A DNA stretch of 64,000 bases from Monosporascus cannonballus (Eukaryota > Ascomycota > Sordariomycetes > Xylariales). Below are positions 32,523-45,087 of the stretch, in pieces. Position 1 is the first letter of the stretch. The number at the start of each line of letters is the position of its first letter. The DNA lies in the NCBI GenBank assembly GCA_004154925.1, contig QJNS01000004.1, forward strand, positions 620,001-684,000, given 5' to 3'. Below the pieces are notes generated by a model, which worked only from the letters and a program-made list of their open reading frames with translations, made no database searches and was not told the DNA's origin. The translations under genes were made by a program, and so were the position numbers.

Positions 32523-33168
32523 ATTTCCAGATTCTGGTAGTAGCAAACGAAGTTCAGGCAAGCTGAGAAGGAAATCAAATGCGCGATTGGGCAGAGCAAC
32601 TAACCTTTATGAGATCAAACCTTCACCCTGAGGTTGTCTCAAGTATTGGAATGAATGATGCTTCCTCGACAGCGGTTCTAGATCAACAATAGCCACGCCA
32701 GTAGAACCAGTCTCGAACTTAAAACAAAAACTAGACACGACCAGTACCTTTCCGCGACTATCATTCGTAATTTGAATTCCTGAATCAACTATGCAGTTTA
32801 CTCAGGGACATAGCTGAGCAGTCGATTCAAGCCATTAGCTGATTAGCTGGACGGCCATAGCCATGGCCATTTTGTAAAGCCAGAACTGCCTTGTCCCACA
32901 ATGGCCGCATCGCAACGTCGAAACAAGGTAGCGGCCCGGGAATTGGCAGCCAGGGGGCATAACGAAAGAGGCCCAGGTAGTTCAGTGTCAGGGTAGGACC
33001 AACATATATTCGGAACAGTATATTATGAACGCAAATCGAACGGCTAGAACGACCGAAACAGCTCCTGGGAATACTTTACGTGATGTCTCTCGGCTGGTTG
33101 TATTCCTACAAGATTGCCGCATGGAGGTGTAGCTCTAGGCTAGCTGTGAGAACAGCGCATTGTGAAGG
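32523..33168. other. Spacer between the chitinase relic and the transposon
   Basis: No gene. Base composition is ordinary here, so the AT-rich block starts abruptly inside the transposon boundary rather than grading in from this side. Confidence 0.55.
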
Positions 33169-33176
33169 CTTCTAAT
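33169..33176 (+). repeat. Left target-site duplication (8 bp)
   Basis: CTTCTAAT directly abuts the left terminal inverted repeat and is repeated perfectly at 50795-50802 next to the right one. An 8-bp duplication is characteristic of hAT elements. Confidence 0.9.
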
Positions 33177-33320
33177 TAGGGTTTGCAATGGGTACCCAAT
33201 GGGTACCCACGGACTACCCACGACCGTGGGTGGGTAACCGTGGGTAGTCTTGGCATTTTTTCAAAAATACCTACGATTACCCACCCACAAGCTAACCATC
33301 TACAGATACCCATTAAGTAA
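33177..33320. repeat. Left terminal region with inverted and subterminal repeats
   Basis: It starts with the 11-bp inverted repeat, followed by several copies of TGGGTACCCA, TACCCAC and GTGGGTGGGTA. GC content is near normal, in contrast with the AT-rich DNA from about 33320 on, so this end has escaped most C-to-T change. Confidence 0.8.
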
Positions 33321-34828
33321 AAATTATAATAATATTAAAATATAACGAATTAAAAGTTTTATTTACTTTAAAAATAAGATTATTATTAAATTCGTATTAA
33401 TTTACGTAATAATCGCCTTGCTTTATAAATTAAGCAAAATTAAATACGAATTATTTAATTTAGTTAAATTACTTAATCTATTATATTTTATAAGCTAAGT
33501 AAATATACGTTTAAAAAAAAGTTATTTACGAATGCCTTAGGAATAATCGGAAAAACCTTCGGAATGTATATTAGTATTATCGTTAACTTTATTTTTCTCC
33601 TAGGAGCCGAACGAAAAACGGCTTTTTCAAGTTATCGCGTTATCGTATTATTCTAGAGCCAAGCCGAGCCGGAAAAAAAAGGCGACCAAAATTTATAAAA
33701 CTTACGGGTATTATAACCAAAGAAAATTACTTCTTTAATATTCCGGTAACTGCAAGCTGAAAATACGAAAGCATTTTTAGGAAATAATTAAAATAACGAA
33801 ATTTATATTTCGAATTAAGATTAAATAATTTTTATTAATATCAAAATTAATACGTTAATAAAATAAATAAATAATTAACTTACCGAAACTTATAAAATTG
33901 AAAACGTAATTTGAATATATCTGCTATTTAGCAATTTTTTTTCAAATTATATTAACGAAAAGTTAAAATTTGATAAAATTAACTAATTTTCTTTTGTTAT
34001 CCGTTATCTAAAAATAAATATCGGCAAAATGACAAAAATAATAAAAAATAAGGATAATCTAAACGTTATTTGTTTTTTTTCATTACGATAAAATTAAAAA
34101 TATCTAGCTTAATTTCGGGTAGCAGGTTCTTATTATGTAAATAGTAAAATGCTTATTTAACTTTATAATATAAGGTTTATAAAAACTGTTAAAGAAATTT
34201 AAGCTAATAAATATAAATATAATATAACTAATATTATAAATTAAGTTAATACCAAATATGCGTGTTAATTTACATATTAATTAATTTACTAATTGCCGTT
34301 ATTTAACGAAAATATTTTCCGTCCAGTATATTTTATAATTACGTTAATAATTATTAGAGCAAAGTATTTCGTATATAAGGATGTCGAATTAGAATGTAAG
34401 TTAAACTTAAGCTTACAACCAAGCATTTAAAAAATATTAGTTAAATATATAAAAAAACTAAGAAATTAGATAAAAAAGTTTAAAGAATACCAGAAAAAAA
34501 AATAATAATAAAAAGATTGTACTTTGTTTAGTAATCGATAATATAACATTAAATTTATTCGAAATAATTATTAATAGTTTAAGAAATTTTTCGACCATAA
34601 TATATGCCGTATTATTAATTATTAACGTTAATCTGTTTTCGAACTTTAGAAAATAAACGTAATAGCAAGCCGTATTATTCCATTATAATAGGACGATCTG
34701 TTTGTTTTTCGAAAGCTTTTTTTTAGTAATAAATTCACATTTTCTATTAACGAACGTTTATAGAAAATTATTATTTGAATTAGAGAATTTATAAAATAAG
34801 TAGTTCGAATTGCTTATAACCGTTTTTA
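33321..34828. other. Left arm interior of the hAT-like element
   Basis: AT-rich RIP-mutated DNA without open frames. A stretch at about 33650-33790 has residual GC and a Lys-rich translation on the plus strand that might be a decayed BED-type zinc-finger region, but cysteine positions are not recognisable. Nothing firmer can be said. Confidence 0.4.
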
Positions 34829-35041
34829 TGAGAATATAGCCCCTATAAGGATAAGGCTGGTAGCCGACCAGCTACCGATCAGCCATTAACCCACTTACTA
34901 ATATAAATCTACTATCTAGTAGCTAATAGGAAACGCTAAATAAAAATAACCTAATATATTTACTTTTTGAAATCTGTTTTACAACTAGTCGGAAATCACT
35001 TTATCTTAGCTTATAATATCTATTATTTTATAATTTTTTCA
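34829..35041 (+). repeat. 5' LTR of the gypsy element
   Basis: 213 bp. It starts TGAGAATATAGCCCC and ends ATTTTTTCA. The match to 43534-43745 continues without large gaps, and differences are C/T and G/A, with this copy the less mutated one in its first 60 bp. Confidence 0.85.
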
Positions 35042-37255
35042 TCTTTACTATAAAAAATAACGCGATAATTATTAAAAGCAAAGTTTGCCAATTACAAAAC
35101 GAATTTAGGCTACTAGTTAAAAAAACCGCCGATCGGAACCCAATCAACAAACGATCGATTAGGATACGAAAACAGGCGAAAAAACTTATAATAAAGCTCT
35201 AACGGATAAAAGATTATAAACCCCGAGATCTCGATTTATCTTATATATATAATAAGGATATATCTCGATAACCGTTAATTAAACGGTTAAAAAACGGACG
35301 TATTATACTAATTACGTCCCAAAGTTCAAAAATAAATAAAAATTAAACTTTTTAATAATAATTAAATATTAAAAGTTATCCGTTAATAAAATAAATAATA
35401 TTGGAAATTATTTCGATAATTAGCCGAATAATAAATAATAATATAATTTAAAAAAGCAAATTTTTATAAGTTAATTACTATATTGTCGTAAAAACTTAAA
35501 AGCGATAAATAAATACCGCGTTATAATTGTTCGAAATTTTCTAAACGTACGTTGATTAAAAAAAGAAAATTAAATAAAGATTATTATAAAAACTTATACC
35601 AAAAAATTAAAGCGAAATATTTTTATTTATATTTAATAAGCTATAAGTTATATAAATGTTTTTATTACGAATATTTAGCAATTATACCGCGTTATATTTA
35701 ATTATTTTAATTACGAAAAAAACTAAAAATAAAGATTTTATAAATTTTTATTAAGAAAAATTACGTAAATTTTAATTTTTTAATAGGAAGTATAAGGAAT
35801 AATTTATAGAATTACGATAACGATTTAATTAATAACCGTTAAATTTTTATGCTAAATAAAAATTCCTAATTTATAAAACAAAATTTATAAACGCTTTTAG
35901 CCCAGAAAATAATTAAGATAATAAGCGTTATATTTTTTTTATTTTTATAAATTAATACTAAGGTTACGAAATACTTTATTACGAAAAAACGTTAAGTTAA
36001 AATAAGTTAATAACGTGGCAAATAAGGTAAAACGCTATTAAGACGCCTAGAAAATGGCGAAGAAAAACCGATTATTTTCTGCCAAAAATATTAATAAAAA
36101 TAAACGATTTTATTTTAATGTCTTCGAAAAAAAAAGATCTTCAAAGCAAATTAAAAACGCTGCATAAAAATAATAACGACGGTAAACGTTTTTATATTCG
36201 AAAAATAAATAATCGCCGATTTAATTCCGATCAGAATAAATCAATACAATTTAATACCTTTAATGTTTTATAAGGGGTTATTTAAATATTATGATTATAG
36301 GAAATCAGGTTATAAAAACGTAAATTATAAATCTAAAAAAATACGAAAACCTTATTGTTTCGGCTATACGAAAACCGATTTTCGAAAACCGTATAAAACG
36401 TTACAATATATAACAATGAATTAAACCAGTTCTTAAACGTAAATCTAAAAAAGGAGCCGGAATAAGCGTATACGTTTAATTTATTTCGGCTAATAATTAC
36501 AAAACAATCGGAATAAAGCCACCCTTTAAAAAGAGAATATTTATTAAAAAAAGTTCGAAGGATATAATAATATAAGTAAATATAAATATCGGAATATAAA
36601 TAAATACTATAAATAGACAGTTGGCGAAAAGGCTTAACCGTTAATTAATTTTTGTAAATATTTCGGACCTTATCAGCGTTAACAATACGTATATCAAATA
36701 TTATAAGGCTTACAAAATTTCTGTTAATATAATAAATAATAACGGAAATAAACGAGAATTTAAGTAAATTTACTTTGTAATACGCCGCAACCGAAAAACG
36801 CTCGATCTTTTATTATTTAAACTAAAAATAAGTAAATTAGGCATTTTATCAAATATAGCCATTTATTAATAGTTATATAAATTATTATAAAACGTCGACG
36901 GATAGAAAATTATAAACCTAACGTTTTCCGGTAAGCAAATTTATATCATTAACTTAATAAGCTTAGCCGAAAAACTAAATATCTCAAAATTTAGAAAATA
37001 ATAAAAATAAAAAATAATTAACATTTTTACATACTTAAAAAATTTTCGGCAAATATATTCCGAAAAAATAACTAAAACAATACCTTAATTATTAAAGATA
37101 AATTATATAATAAATTTTATCTCAAAAAACACCCTTATTCGGCCTAATTTACTCTATTTCGAAAACTTAAAGGAAAATATTCGAAAATATATCTAAAAAA
37201 ACCTAAAAGCAGGCCGAATACGTTATTCGAAAACAGATACAAAAGTACTAATATT

Positions 37256-37600
37256 ATTCGTATTTAAAAAAGACGGCAATTTTCGATTATAGGTAGATTA
37301 TAAGAGGTTAAATCGAATAACAATAAAAAACCGATACCCTTTACCTTTAATCTTAGAAATAATAAATTGTCTAAGGTTAATTAAAGTATTTTCGAAAATT
37401 AATCTTAAAAATATTTATTACCGTATTAAGATTAAAAAATAACTAATAAAAAACCGCTTTCCAAACGCGATACGAACAGTTTAAATATACAGTTATATTA
37501 TTTGGCCTTATTAACGTATTAATTACGTTCCAAGCCTATATATATAAAATATTAATTAAATTAATTAATCGTATATATAATATGTTTAAATAATATAATT
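37256..37600 (+). pseudogene. Relic of gypsy reverse transcriptase
   Basis: The frame beginning at 37258 reads VFKKDGNFRL, then a stop, VDYKRLN, IKNRYPLPLI, a short break, VFSKINLKN and YYRIKIKK. These are the RT blocks KxDGxxR...VDYRxLN, NRYPLPxI and FSKIDLKxAYH of Ty3/gypsy elements. Stops stand where CAA, CAG, TGG or TGC-type codons are expected after C-to-T and G-to-A change. Asp is replaced by Asn in the catalytic SKIDL block. Further along, the YxDD block is no longer readable. Confidence 0.85.
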
Positions 37601-39304
37601 ATTTATTCGAATAATGAAATAAAAATATGCGAAATATCTTCAATTAATTTACGAACGGCTATTATAATATTAACTATTTGTCAAAACGTTTAAATATGAA
37701 TTTCTTTTTTAAAAAAAATAAACTTTTTAGGATTTATAATTAATATCGACGATTTGAAAATAAATCGCTGACGAATTAATATTATCGAAATATAGCCAAA
37801 ACCAGAATTAATATATAATATTTAAGTATTTCTGAGATTTGCAAACTTTTATCAGAAATTAATCGCTTATTATTCGCGTATTATCGAACTTATTATTAAG
37901 TTTTTTAAAAAAACGTAAGGTAAAAATAAAATAATAAAATTTCGATAATTCGAAAAATTTAAAAAAGGGTTCCGAAATTTAAAAAAATACCTTTTAATCG
38001 GCGACCATTTTTCGATATTAAAATAATATTAAAACTATTAAAGTTAAAATAAACGCTTTAGTAAAAACTATATTAAGGATATTTTTATAAAAATACGGAA
38101 AATATTAACGCTTAATTATATATTAGTCGTAAAAATGAAGTTTAACTAAAAAATATTAGGTTATAAGGTAATAAGAATTATTAGTAATTATAAAAAACCT
38201 AAAATATTAACGGTAATATTTTAAAAGTATGAAAAAAGATTTCTTAATATTTATCAATTATATAACGTTAAAGAATATAATAAAAGTACTAACGCGTAAC
38301 TTTAAAAAAAGGTTAGCTTAATAAGTTAATCGTTTTACGTAATTTGATTTTAAAATCTAATACTAACCTAATGCCGTTAACCTGGCGGATAAGTTATTTA
38401 AACGCTCGGATTACATATTAAGAAAAATCGCGTATAAAAACGTAATTTTTACGTTATTTAAAGAATTCAGATTTACGAATAATATGTCAGAAAACGTACA
38501 AAAACGGTTCAAATATATAACGCGATTTAAGGTATTATAAAAGGATAAAAGGCCTTATAAAAGCAATGCAAAATTCGTTCGTTATAAAATTTCTAAATAG
38601 ATTTCAGGTGGCGGAAGCTCAAATAACCATTATCCGCGTAAAAAAAATAAAAAACTTTTATTATACGATTATAAAGGTTTTCGAAAAAAAGATAAGAAAT
38701 TATATATTTAAGAAATTTCTTGTTTGCAAATAATAATATAAGCGCGAATTGTAATAATAATACGATTAGCAATTAAATAACAGTAATTATAAATTATAGC
38801 CGTATTATAATTAAATTCCGAAAAATTTAAAAAAGAAAACGAAATTAATACTAAAGTTATTATTTATAACAAATACGTTTTACGTTTTTTTTGCGAAAAA
38901 ACTAGCTAAAAACGAAACTGTATTATAATTAAAAATTTCCTAATCATTTTACAATCAGGTTCGAAAATTGCAAATTAAGGATTTAAATATAACAAAATTA
39001 ATACGGATAATTAAACGTTAAATCGGAATAAAACGAAAATATTTTCTAAATTTAAATAAAATTTTATATTATTCGAATACATTTATAATACTGTCGTTAA
39101 ACACTTTATAAAAATAAATAATTAATTAATACTATAATAATTTAAGGCCAGAATATATAAAATATATCCGTACGCTAAAATTAATAACTAAAAGGTTTTA
39201 TTAAAAATATAATAAATAATATATAAAAATATCAAAAGTAATATCCGAATTATTAAGATATAATAAAATTATGCTATAAACTATATAGATATTTATAGCT
39301 TTTG

Positions 39305-39480
39305 CTATTACCTAAATAACCTTTTTAAGAAATTTCGTTAGATTTTATTAAATAATTTGCTAAAAGCTTAAATTTAAACGAGTTGAAGTATGATATAATC
39401 CTAGTAATCGTCGACCGTTTTACGAAATTAAGATTATTTATCCTTACCGTTAAAACTTTAACTGCAGTCGAATTAACTTA
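39305..39480 (+). pseudogene. Relic of gypsy integrase core
   Basis: One frame reads LLPK, stop, PF, stop, EISLDFIK, and after another stop FAKSLNLNELKYDIILVIVD followed by RFTKLRLFI. LDFI and VDRFTK are conserved integrase core segments of Ty3/gypsy elements, the first containing the second-strand catalytic Asp region. It is broken by stops like the rest of the element. Confidence 0.8.
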
Positions 39481-41635
39481 ATTACTTTATAATAAAGTAA
39501 AATACAAATTCGATACGCCGGTAAATTATTAACGATAAAAATAAAATATTAATAAATTAATTTCAAGCGGAAAACTGCGAAAAACAAAAAATAAAACCGC
39601 AAATATTAACCGTTTATTATCTGCAAACCGATAAATAAGCGAAACGTATTAATTAGGTTTTAAAATATTATTTCGGTAATTATATTAATAAATATTAAAA
39701 TAATTAAATAAAATTATTAAGAAATACAAAATTTATATATAATAATATGCGAAACGTATTTATCGACCGTTTTCCGTCCAAAACATTATATAAATATTAT
39801 TTAAAAATAATAAAATACTTTTTATAAAGGTTTAAAATATAAGCATAAGAAATTAAAAAACGTTTCGAAAAAATAGCACTTATTCGTTCAATAATATAGA
39901 AATATTAGAAAAAATAACGGTAACCTAGAAAAGAATATTATGATTAACGTTATACGCAAATAAAAGTTTAATTAAAGTAATAAATAAATTTATTAATTAA
40001 AATTTTCAAGTTTAAAAGTAAACAATTCGTATTTATTTATATTTCGGTTACATTTAAAAAATAAAAAGGTTTTTAAACGTATAAAGTAATTTTTTTTATC
40101 AAATATTAACAGATATATAATATATTTTTAATATTTTTATTAAAATCGTAACATAATCGAGAACCGAGCGACGTTTAAATAGCGTTATCGAACGTAATAA
40201 AGGAATAAGAAAAATAAGTAATAAAGGATATCGTCTATTACCGAAATAATCGAGGATAATATAAATATTTAATTAAATAAAAAAGTTAACTTGCTAAATA
40301 TAATACGTAAAAACTCTGAAAGTATTTCGAATATGCGCTCAAGATATTATAACGTTACGAAAAAAGGTTAAATACGTATATAAGAAATAAAATAACTTAA
40401 AAATCGTAAAACAATAATAACTCGATCGGAAATTAATTACCTAATAATTACAAAATTATAAAAAATATTTTAAGCAAAATTTAAATATTAACATTAAAAC
40501 ATTACTTAATTTTATATTTATTTTTAAGTTTTTGGTTAATAATTACTTTATTGTATACCGATTAAAAACCGATAAATAATATAAAAAATTAAATTTTTTT
40601 TATCGAAAATAAACTTTTTTATTTAATTATTAAACCTTACGTTAATTAGCTTTTAATAGGCGTAATAAAAAATTAACGTAAAAATATTAGAAAACGATTA
40701 GAAAATATATGACAATAAAAAGCGGATATATTTATTAAACTTATTAAGCGTAAAATCTAAAAGAAATTTAAAAACATTTTATTTTTTAGAATAAACAAGG
40801 TCCAAATAACCGGAATATAGTTTGTTATTAATCGAAAATAAGGCGCCGTTTAACGTATTTAAGTTTAATAACAATTTTTCTGAATAAAACCGTTTTCTAA
40901 TTATAATTATTAATAGATATTAAAGTTTTATCGAAATATTAAAAACGGACGAAAAATATTCGTAAACGAAAAACATAACGGTATAACAACTTTCGAAAGT
41001 TACTTTATTTATAAAGATACCTTAAAATTACATTTAATCGGAAATTAATTGCGAAATAATAAGAAAAAGATCGTAATATTTACAAAAACAACTTAAATTT
41101 ATAAATTTATAAAACGGCGTTAAAATTGAAATTCCGCAATTATAACGAACGATCGGAAATCCATTTTCGATATAATAAAAAACGATATTTTTTTAATAAT
41201 AACCGCATTAAAGCCAAATTCGACCTTACGAAAAACGTCGAATTAACAATCGACTGTAACTATATCGGAATATTCGTATTAAGTACTCGTAATACGAATC
41301 TTTTCGAATTCGTTAATTAACTTCTAATTATCGATACCGAATTAAAAAACTATTTAGGCGATACATTTAAAGATAATTAGAATTTAAACGAAAATTAAAT
41401 AATACTAATAATAATAGTAAAAATAATTATTTACTGCGCGAAAAATCATCTAATAATAATTAGTTAAAAAATAATTTAAAACCGTTCGGAATATATACGC
41501 AAATCGTACGATAATCGAAATAACGTTATATTACATAAATATAATAAAAGTTATTACCGCCTGTAATACGATTAATATTTATCTTACCGTCGGCATTAAG
41601 AAAATAACGTTAAAGGAAATCCCAGTTATTATTAA

Positions 41636-41802
41636 TGTAAGGGGCTGCATACGCAGTAACTAAGGATATAGGCCATAACAGATCTATTAAGAAATCTAGG
41701 AAACAGCTAAGAAAATACGTGGAAGCAGCTAGCTATATATATAGGAGCCACGGAATTAGCGCTACGTTAATCCCTTTATTAAGGTCTTTAGCTCGTAATA
41801 TA
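41636..41802. repeat. Left LTR of the small nested element
   Basis: 167 bp. It includes the shared core AAGAAATCTAGG and GGAGCCACGGAATTAGCGCT. It retains more Gs than the right copy near its start and fewer near its end, as expected from independent RIP of two copies. Confidence 0.88.
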
Positions 41803-42981
41803 ACCCTTTTTTTAGATCTAATCCTCGTTTTTTCCCGTTTCGTGGCAAACGTTTATTCGTAACACCTTTTTAAGGACTTTATTCCAAGGCGGCGATATTT
41901 GCAAATCTTAGTCCGAAAGGTTTTTTGACGGTTACGGGAAAATTACGCCGTATGCTTTACGTCCGTACGTTTCTGGCGCGTTAGGCGTTATTAATTTTAT
42001 ATTTTTGCGTTATTTTCCTTAAGGCTTTTTTTGTTAATTTTTTTAACGTTTCGTAAAAATCGAACTTATTTAGGTTTTTTTAAGTTTTGTCGAACGTCTC
42101 CGCGGTTGTTTTTTTATCATTTAAATAACGACGGAATCTTTGAAATCTTATTAGCGTTAATATATCGGACGGCTATTTTTTTCTTTTTAAAATAATTTCT
42201 CCAAAAATATCCTGTTTGGTTATATTTTAAATAACGTTCTTCCGTTTGCCAGCGGCGTTTACGTTAATAATTAACGGTTAACGTACCGATTTTTACATTT
42301 TTTATAATATTACTCTTTAATTAGAAAATTATTATACGCGAACGCGCCGGGGTAAGGGCCGTTAGGAACGATATTTCCGAACGGCAAAGGAATTACGCAA
42401 ACTTTTCCCAAATATTGGGCTATCTTTCGTAATTCAGCTATTTTTTTATTTCGACGTTAAGGCCCGAAATCAGCAGGAAAATTTTGGTTTTATCCGGCTA
42501 TTCGTTTTTTTCAACCTAATAAAAAGTACTTTCGAATATAAAAATATATTTGGATACCGTTTAAACGTTATATTAGCATAATTTAATTAAGCGTTAATTA
42601 GTTTTTTATTTTTTATTAAATCTTTTTAAAATAACGGCGATATAATTTAAAAAAGTTTAAGGATTTGATTTTTTTAAAGCTGTTTATATATACGACAAAA
42701 ACGTCGACTTTTAAAACTAACGGCTAAAGGTTTTCCAAATATAAAAAAGCTACGTACGATTATCGCCAATTGCCTTTGCGTTAACAAATAACTTTCTATT
42801 TATTTCGAGCTTTTAGGCGTTATAATCCTTACGGCCTTATAATTCGCAAACGGTTCGTAAAATTTAACGACGTAATTCCTTAATATCTATAGTAAATAAA
42901 CTGCGTACGAATAATAAATGCGTAATACTGGCATACTTTTTACGGTAACGGACCGTTTGCGAAAAAGAAGATTTTTCAATA

Positions 42982-43146
42982 TATAAAAAGTTATATACGC
43001 AATAGCTAAGGATATGGTCCATAATAAATCTATTAAGAAATCTAGGGAACAGCTAAGAAAATACGTAAAAGCAGCTAGTTATATATATAGGAGCCACGGG
43101 ATTAGCGCTACGCTAATCCCTTTACTAGGGCCCTTGGCCCGTGACA
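42982..43146. repeat. Right LTR of the small nested element
   Basis: 165 bp. It matches the left copy along its length with transitions. The last ~50 bp (ATTAGCGCTACGCTAATCCC, then CTAGGGCCCTTGGCC) are hardly mutated and include two imperfect palindromes. Confidence 0.88.
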
Positions 43147-43533
43147 ATTAATATCAAAATATTATTTCTTTTAAAACTTTTTATAAAAAAATATAACGAA
43201 CGAAAATTATATGCAAAATAAATATAAAAGACGAAATAAAAAGAAACGTAAGAAACCGAATAAAATACGTATATAAAAAAATTAAAAATATAAGGGCGAA
43301 AAAACAGAAAAAAAGCTAAATAATATAAGGTTAAAAAACGATTATAATAAAAAATTAAGCGAAACAAAATTAATTACGTAATATAATATGCATTAATTAT
43401 TATAATACTTATTTATAATATAATATAACAGTAAACTATCGGCAAATATAAGTAATTAGATTTATTAAACGCGTTATATTAAATTAATAATAATGTTAGT
43501 AAAGATTAATAACTTAAAAAAGGGTAATAATTT

Positions 43534-43745
43534 TAAAAATACAGCCCTTATAAGAATAAAGCTAGTAACTAATCAGCTATTAATTAGCTATTGACCTACT
43601 TATTAATATAAATCTACTATTTGGCAGCTAGTAAAAAACGCTAAATAGAAGTAAACTAATACATTTACTTCTTAAAATCTGCTTTACGACTGTTCGGGGA
43701 TCAGCTTATCCCAACTCATAGCTATTTATTATTTTATAGTTTTCA
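43534..43745 (+). repeat. 3' LTR of the gypsy element
   Basis: 212 bp, the partner of 34829-35041. It begins TAAAAATACAGCCC (TG changed to TA) and ends TAGTTTTCA. Its second half retains more GC than the 5' copy. Confidence 0.85.
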
Positions 43746-44985
43746 TTGTACGAAAACGTAATTTAAAGTCGATATTATATTAAATTGCAAATTATTTAAA
43801 TTATCTATTTTATAAATGATTAAAAGTAATTAATACGAAAATTAATACGTTATTAAAAGCGGAACTTAAAATAAATTATTAGCAGTAACTATTATATTTC
43901 TATGAGCTTTATTTTAAATAATAGAGTCCGATTCGGGGTATTTTTTTATCCCAAGCCGATTTATTGCGGCGAATTTTGATTTGTAATATTTGCTAAGTAT
44001 TTTTTACGGCCTTTTTGTTAGAATTTTTACGAAGAAATTTTTCGTTACGATTTTGTATTTTCGTAATATATTTATTATTTAAAAATATGTTATCGAATTT
44101 ACAATATATATAAAAATGTTTGTTATTCTTTTTTCTAAAAGCCGACATTATATTAAATATAATAAGATATTGATTAATATGAAAATTAATACGTATTATA
44201 TCGAGAATATAGTATTTTTATACCTTAGATTAATATTTGCGGCGTAAAGAAAAATAATGTTTTGTTTATCATAATATTTATTTTTAAATTAATAATAAAT
44301 ATTAAAATTATTATTATATTATTAATGTTATTAAAATAAGAAAAAATAATTTAAATATTTTATTATATAATAAAAATACGCTGAAACGAAAATTTTGTAT
44401 TTAGTAAATAAATTAGAAGAAAGTTAAGTAAGTATATATATAATTAATCTACTTAAAAAATTCTCGGTTAAATTTTGAGTAAACGTTTTTTATTAAAAAA
44501 ATACGTCATATTTATTATGCGATATTAGAGAAAAAAAAACCTTAAACCTATTTATTTGCAAATTTATTTAACCAGATAGAAATTCTTTAAATAAATAATA
44601 CTTTTTTTCGTATAAATAGTATAAAAGTTATTACTAGTAAATAACGTAATTAATTTATTTTTTGCCGCTTCTTATAATATTTTTAATACGGATCGCTAAA
44701 TTTTAAAATCGTTTTTCAGTCGTATATTAAATAAGATTTCTCGGACTATAAACCTAAAAGAATATCATGAAATTAACGAGGTATATAATTTCTGAAATTC
44801 TTAAATTTTACGTAAAACTATAACTTTTTAAATTTAAATTCGTATTAATTAATATATTAATTTTCTAATCTGTAACTTATTCCCTAGTTTAAAGCGACGA
44901 TAATGAACTTATGATTTAACCTTTTTTTTTATATTTGGCGACCGCGAAAATTTTATTTTAAGATTTGCCCTCGTTTAATAAAAAT

Positions 44986-45087
44986 AGTCGGCGGTTGCTG
45001 TTAGGATATTTTAGTCGTTTTTGTTGTTTGAAATATAGTTAGCGGTTATTATTAGGATAATTTAGTTGTTTTTATTATTCGAATTTC
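44986..45087. repeat. 51-bp imperfect tandem duplication
   Basis: The copies start AGTCGGCGGTTGCTGTTAGG (44986) and AGTTAGCGGTTATTATTAGG (45037). Nearly all differences are C/T or G/A, so the duplication predates at least part of the RIP. Confidence 0.75.

Larger units (their letters stand above)
41636..43146. mobile_element. Small LTR element nested in the gypsy
   Basis: Direct repeats at 41636-41802 (167 bp) and 42982-43146 (165 bp) start TGTAAGGGG (TATAAAAAG in the second) and end CGTGACA (CGTAATA in the first). They are flanked by a perfect 5-bp target duplication ATTAA at 41631-41635 and 43147-43151. The interior is only about 1.2 kb, too short for gag-pol, so this is a non-autonomous or TRIM-like element. 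A purine-rich GCGAAAAAGAAG about 10-20 bp before the second LTR could be the polypurine tract, suggesting plus-strand orientation. It must have inserted after the gypsy, and then been RIP-mutated too. Confidence 0.85.
34829..43745 (+). mobile_element. Ty3/gypsy LTR retrotransposon, RIP-degraded
   Basis: Two direct repeats of about 212 bp (34829-35041 and 43534-43745) begin TG/TA and end CA and differ almost only by transitions. Their 5-bp flanks, TTTTA and TTGTA, match at four of five positions. In between, the plus strand still reads as gypsy pol interrupted by stops: reverse transcriptase at about 37256-37600 and integrase at about 39305-39480. The order RT then integrase is that of Ty3/gypsy. 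The full length of 8.9 kb includes the 1.5 kb element inserted at 41636-43146, leaving about 7.4 kb, a normal size. No frame is open, so it cannot transpose. Confidence 0.88.

Noticed and set aside
41126..41320. 64-codon open frame in the AT-rich block
   Set aside because: Lies inside the RIP-mutated gypsy element; short, isolated and without motifs.
43125..43367. 80-codon minus-strand frame, Phe/Tyr-rich
   Set aside because: The composition follows from AT-rich RIP-mutated DNA; it spans the small element's LTR boundary.
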